Positions 5,108 through 7,552 of a stretch of DNA of 7,552 nucleotides are shown here, piece by piece. Both the position numbers and the translations under genes were made by a program. The notes beneath the pieces are model-generated. The model did not search any database. It saw nothing but the letters and a program-made list of their open reading frames with translations, and had not been told where the DNA came from. The stretch is taken from NCBI GenBank assembly GCA_900767955.1, contig CAAGBC010000007.1:1-7552 (forward strand), given 5' to 3'. Every line of letters begins with the position of its first letter. Positions within the stretch are counted from its first letter, which is position 1. This DNA comes from Spirochaetia bacterium (GTDB lineage Bacteria; Spirochaetota; Spirochaetia; Treponematales; Treponemataceae).

Positions 5108-5288
5108 CTCGACCGCAGCGGTGCAAAGCTCGGCCGCTTTGCTCTAAGCCTACCGCTGACTCACGTGGGGTTCAGTACATCTTCCACGCGTTGTATCATC
5201 GTTCCATGTGGTGCTCGTACTCGCCTCTCCCGGTCTCGTACTCGACCGCAGCGGAGTAATGCTGGCGCATTACTTGGGGTAAGCCGCT
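5108..5288. repeat. GC-rich island with two nested-hairpin elements next to dgt
   Basis: The sequence CTCGACCGCAGCGG occurs at 5108-5121 and 5241-5254. After each comes an inner hairpin and then the other half of an outer stem. Copy 1 has outer CAGCGGT/ACCGCTG (5116-5122 with 5152-5158) and inner GCAAAGC/GCTTTGC (5123-5142). Copy 2 has outer GCAGCGG/CCGCTGC and inner AGTAATGC/GCATTACT (5255-5274). Between them CTCGTACTCG is repeated at 5214 and 5235. The base composition is strikingly GC-rich against AT-rich flanks. No protein-coding gene is supported. It may be a non-autonomous mobile or dispersed structured repeat. Confidence 0.7.
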
Positions 5289-5290
5289 GC

Positions 5291-6580
5291 TTAAAATGAT
5301 ATGATTTCTTCATATACTTTTATGGCGTAGACATCTGTCATTCCGGAAATATATTCTATCACGCATTTACTAAATGAATTAAAATCTTCTATATTAAATA
5401 CTTTTTCTGTGTTATATCTTAAGATTTTCCTTCTGTCGATTCTGCTCGGTCCGTTGGCTCCACGAGAATAAGCAACTGGCATATAATGTGCGTGTTTAAT
5501 TAACCAATCTTCAAAAGTTTTACACAATGAAGGATAATATCTCAAGGCCTGTGCAACTCTTCCATGACAAGCATAGTCATATGTTCGCATCAAAGTATTA
5601 TACAAAGTCTGAATTATATTCGTTGCGTAATGAGCAAATTCTTTTAATCTCCAGTGATTATAAATATGAGCAAAATTAAATTTCTTCAATTCCAAAATAA
5701 ATCTAAAATATTCATCACTAAAACAAAGTCCTTTTTCTGGGGAACTTTGTTCACACAAATCTACTATTAAATCATTAATTAAAACTGTTGTATTTACAGC
5801 CTTTCCACTTCTAAAAGCGCTTTTTTCCTTTCCATTTAATGTTGTAGCAACAATTTCTCGAATGTGACGATATGCTCCCATATCAAGAATGTGATAGAGA
5901 CGGGCATCTTCAATATCACGCCCTAAATACGCAATTTTATCAGCAATTTTTACGACACAACCTTCCCAAGTAAACGGCTGAATAATTCCTGGGCGTTTAA
6001 TCGAATACAAGTCAATTGCATCTTCTCTTGGTTTAATTCCTTGTTGATCAATTTCACCACAATGGCACACCAAACCGTCTCGAACTGCATAAGTCAAATT
6101 CAAAGGCTGTTCCATAGCATCAGGATCAGGCAAAGTTTCAATATAATCTGCAAAAAACAAACTATTTCTCTCATGCCAAAATTTCTTTGGAGCATTCATA
6201 CCTTCCTTTTGCTCCATCAGCCCATTTAAACAGTCCTCCCCATGATGACCAAAAGGTGCATGTCCAATATCGTGTCCCAATGCAATTGCTTCAGCTAGTT
6301 GTTCATTCAACCCCAAATATTTTGCAATCGTCTTTGCAACAGAAGCCACATGCATAACATGTTCCATTCGGGTACAAACATGATCGTTGTGAGGTGCAAA
6401 AAATACTTGGGTTTTGTGTTTCAATCTTCTATAAGCTTGGCAATGCAAAATTCTTGTATAATCTCGTTCAAACTCAGACCTTACATCATTCCTTGAATAA
6501 ATAGGATTTTCTCTTTTAATCGCCTGTTCCCATTTTTTACTACCTTCAAAACAGCCAAAATCCTTAAATGCATCTTTCAT
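5291..6580 (-). CDS. dgt: dGTPase-like HD-domain deoxynucleoside triphosphate triphosphohydrolase
   Basis: Members hydrolyse dGTP (or other dNTPs) to the deoxynucleoside and tripolyphosphate, which controls the cytoplasmic dNTP pool. The 429-residue protein has the family signature from the N-terminus: NDVRSEFERDYTRI, then AYRRLKHKTQVF (49-60), RMEHVMHV (71-78) and the metal-binding HD pair His103-Asp104 in LGHDIGHAPFGHHGE, with nearby His107, His112-113 and Glu115. ADKIAYLGRDIED supplies the later metal-binding Asp. A start at 6580 is supported by GGGG about 6 bp upstream and by a promoter 29-56 bp upstream. It is monocistronic here. Substrate preference cannot be read from sequence, and some relatives prefer other dNTPs or need an activating nucleotide. 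Confidence 0.9.
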   Translation of the reverse strand: MKDAFKDFGCFEGSKKWEQAIKRENPIYSRNDVRSEFERDYTRILHCQAYRRLKHKTQVFFAPHNDHVCTRMEHVMHVASVAKTIAKYLGLNEQLAEAIALGHDIGHAPFGHHGEDCLNGLMEQKEGMNAPKKFWHERNSLFFADYIETLPDPDAMEQPLNLTYAVRDGLVCHCGEIDQQGIKPREDAIDLYSIKRPGIIQPFTWEGCVVKIADKIAYLGRDIEDARLYHILDMGAYRHIREIVATTLNGKEKSAFRSGKAVNTTVLINDLIVDLCEQSSPEKGLCFSDEYFRFILELKKFNFAHIYNHWRLKEFAHYATNIIQTLYNTLMRTYDYACHGRVAQALRYYPSLCKTFEDWLIKHAHYMPVAYSRGANGPSRIDRRKILRYNTEKVFNIEDFNSFSKCVIEYISGMTDVYAIKVYEEIISF

Positions 6581-6608
6581 AAAAACCCCACAATAAAACT
6601 ATACAAAA

Positions 6609-6636
6609 ATTATACACAAAAATACTGTAATTTCAA
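6609..6636 (-). promoter_or_regulatory. Sigma-70-type promoter of the dGTPase gene
   Basis: On the minus strand TTGAAA (6631-6636) and a consensus TATAAT (6609-6614) are 16 bp apart. Transcription would begin near 6602, leaving a leader of about 20 nt before the ATG at 6580. Confidence 0.7.
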
Positions 6637-7130
6637 AATAAAATATTCGGAACAACAAACCATAAAATTAAAAATAATCCAATCACACAAACACAGAAAT
6701 ATTAAGAACATAAAAAAACAACTTGAACCTGAATTTTTACACAAAGTTCAAAAACTAGTAAATAATCGCCTAAAAAAAAATCACAAACATTCAAATACAA
6801 AATTAAATTAAAAAAATACATTCATACTAAAATATTACGAACATATAAACCACTATTGATTATTATGAAAACGAAATCGTTTAAAACATCAAAAAATTAA
6901 AAAATTGGAAATAATAACAAATACACTAAAAAAGATACCCTATTGATTTAAAAATATTCACAACAATTACAATATCAAAAACAGGAAATACAACAAATTG
7001 TTTATAAGATTTAATCATCTCTTCAAATAAAAAAATAATACTAAATTAAATAATTTTTTTTTACCGAAAATGCATATTTTCGCAAATATATATATAGTAA
7101 TATAAAATACTTATATTACTATAATTTTTC
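6637..7130. other. Gene-free, extremely AT-rich stretch
   Basis: No open frame, RNA gene or repeat array is supported. The plus strand is rich in A over T and in C over G, most clearly between 6600 and 6980. The only structures seen are a weak TTGAAC/GTTCAA pair near 6723-6753 and an inverted repeat near 7093-7122 (TAGTAATATAA with TTATATTACTA). It separates the dgt promoter from the rRNA trailer. Confidence 0.5.
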
Positions 7131-7132
7131 AT
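7061..7132 (-). CDS. Possible 23-residue small ORF with a strong ribosome binding site
   Basis: An ATG at 7132 follows AAGGAGGTG (7135-7143) with 4 nt between GGAGG and the start. The frame encodes a Tyr/Ile-rich peptide beginning MKNYSNISIL and ends at TAA (7061-7063). The Shine-Dalgarno is the 3' arm of the hairpin at 7138-7157, so access to it could depend on folding. No family is recognised, and the downstream sequence is a palindromic AT tract, so this may be chance plus a plus-strand terminator read backwards. Confidence 0.25.
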   Translation of the reverse strand: MKNYSNISILYYYIYICENMHFR

Positions 7133-7137
7133 TTCAC

Positions 7138-7163
7138 CTCCTTCCTCGCGGAAGGAGCTTTTT
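7138..7163 (+). terminator. Short intrinsic terminator (plus strand)
   Basis: A perfect 8-bp stem CTCCTTCC/GGAAGGAG with loop TCGC (7138-7157) is followed by C and five Ts. It is oriented to stop rightward transcription heading into the oppositely oriented rRNA operon, although no rightward gene is visible before it. Confidence 0.6.
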
Positions 7164-7176
7164 CATCAAAAAAAAT

Positions 7177-7282
7177 ATTCCCGTTAAAGAAAAAAAGTCT
7201 AGAAACTCCCGTCGTTGTTTCAGCAACTAAACAAGTTTCTAAACGCTCACTTCGTTCCCTAAAACCTGTTTCCCACCACGAC
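7177..7282 (-). pseudogene. Second disrupted copy of the 5S rRNA 3' end and trailer
   Basis: The ends match the 5S 3' region and trailer: TTTCCCACCACGA at 7269-7281, and a short GTCT after an A-run at 7190-7200. The preceding ATTCCCGTTAAA also recurs at 7420. The bases between (7201-7268) are replaced by unrelated sequence that forms a hairpin, with outer arms AGAAACT and AGTTTCT. It is a more diverged version of the copy at 7305-7415. Confidence 0.6.
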
Positions 7283-7304
7283 TATATCATAAAAAATATT
7301 TAAA

Positions 7305-7415
7305 TAAAAAAAAAGTCTGGCAGCTACCGCTGGCAACCTTCGTTGCCTAGCGAGTCTGCTAAAATTGCTTTCGCAATTTTGCCTTACGGCTCGCATCCTC
7401 ACTTTCCCACCACGA
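7305..7415 (-). pseudogene. First disrupted copy of the 5S rRNA 3' end, split by a 72-bp structured insert
   Basis: Positions 7305-7328 are identical over 24 bases to 7432-7455 (5S 3' end and its T-tract). Positions 7401-7415 are identical over 15 bases to 7457-7471 inside the 5S gene. In the intact gene a single base separates these blocks; here 72 bases (7329-7400) do. The insert carries hairpins GGCAAC/GTTGCC with loop CTTC, and an inner AAAATTGC/GCAATTTT inside an outer GCGAG/CTCGC. It cannot be a functional 5S gene because the rest is missing. Confidence 0.75.
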
Positions 7416-7432
7416 CTAAATTCCCGTTAAAT

Positions 7433-7442
7433 AAAAAAAAAG
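7433..7442 (-). terminator. T-tract directly after the 5S rRNA gene
   Basis: On the minus strand nine Ts follow the 5S 3' end (GCCAGAC). With the terminal 5S helix this could act as an end-of-operon terminator. The same block is repeated after the partial copy at 7306-7314. Confidence 0.45.
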
Positions 7443-7552
7443 TCTGGCAGCTACCTACTTTCCCACCACGAAGGCAGTATCATCGGCGTTAGAGAGCTTG
7501 ACTTCCGTGTTCGGGATGGGAACGGGTATTGCCTCTCCACTATGGCCACCAG
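7443..7552 (-). rRNA. rrf: 5S ribosomal RNA
   Basis: The minus strand reads as a canonical 5S rRNA: CTGGTGGCCATAG at the 5' side, then GAGGCAATACCCG, CCCATCCCGAACACGG, AAGTCAAGC, and ending GGTAGCTGCCAGA. The terminal helix CTGGTGGC/GCTGCCAG pairs with two wobble pairs. The 5' terminal base may lie just beyond the right edge, so about 110 nt, essentially the whole gene, is present. By its orientation it is the distal gene of an rRNA operon whose 23S should be to the right. Confidence 0.95.

Noticed and set aside
1..7552. tRNA genes, complete insertion sequences or a DGR reverse transcriptase
   Set aside because: No T-loop GGTTCRA-type arms with cloverleaf pairing, no transposase frame and no reverse-transcriptase motif were found on either strand.

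Overview
The window looks like a chromosomal segment of a low-GC, Treponema-like spirochaete. This is an inference from AT-rich DNA, a spirochaete-type lipoprotein signal, a lipoprotein ending in a formylglycine-generating-enzyme (FGE-sulfatase / C-type-lectin) fold, and ordinary fab, dgt and 5S genes. All recognised genes lie on the minus strand, so they read from right to left.

Layout from left to right: 1-496 is a noncoding mosaic of short palindromes and direct repeats, which includes a degenerate duplicate of the 3' end of fabG. 497-2201 holds fabG and fabD, a compact fatty-acid-synthesis pair only 1 bp apart. 2202-2560 contains the fabD leader, a possible plus-strand small RNA ending in a strong terminator, and a minus-strand terminator. 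2625-2804 is a stand-alone, asparagine-codon-rich copy of an FGE-type C-terminus. 2805-3048 is a series of hairpins. 3049-4737 is a lipoprotein gene with about 3.5 copies of a 72-residue Cys/His repeat followed by an FGE-sulfatase domain; it is split by an in-frame TAG. 4738-5290 holds a bidirectional terminator and a GC-rich island of nested hairpins. 5291-6580 is a dGTPase-like HD hydrolase gene with a good promoter. 6581-7130 is very AT-rich and apparently gene-free. 7138-7552 holds a terminator, two disrupted copies of the 5S rRNA 3' end, and the 5S rRNA gene itself.

The most interesting system is the pair of related sequences at 3061-3190 (the 3' end of the lipoprotein gene) and 2625-2765 (downstream, same strand). 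Where the downstream copy has AAC codons, the gene copy often has codons changed at the first two bases while the final C is kept. This is the pattern left by adenine-specific mutagenesis in diversity-generating retroelements (DGRs), whose targets in Treponema denticola (TvpA) have this same fold. Two strong palindromes follow the variable end directly. No reverse transcriptase or Avd gene is in the window, and silent differences plus an indel show the downstream copy is not the exact template. The pair is therefore best read as a DGR target with an orphan or decayed template/variable cassette.

The second theme is structured intergenic repeats, in which hairpin arms change while pairing is kept. 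They occur next to fabG, dgt and the 5S gene.
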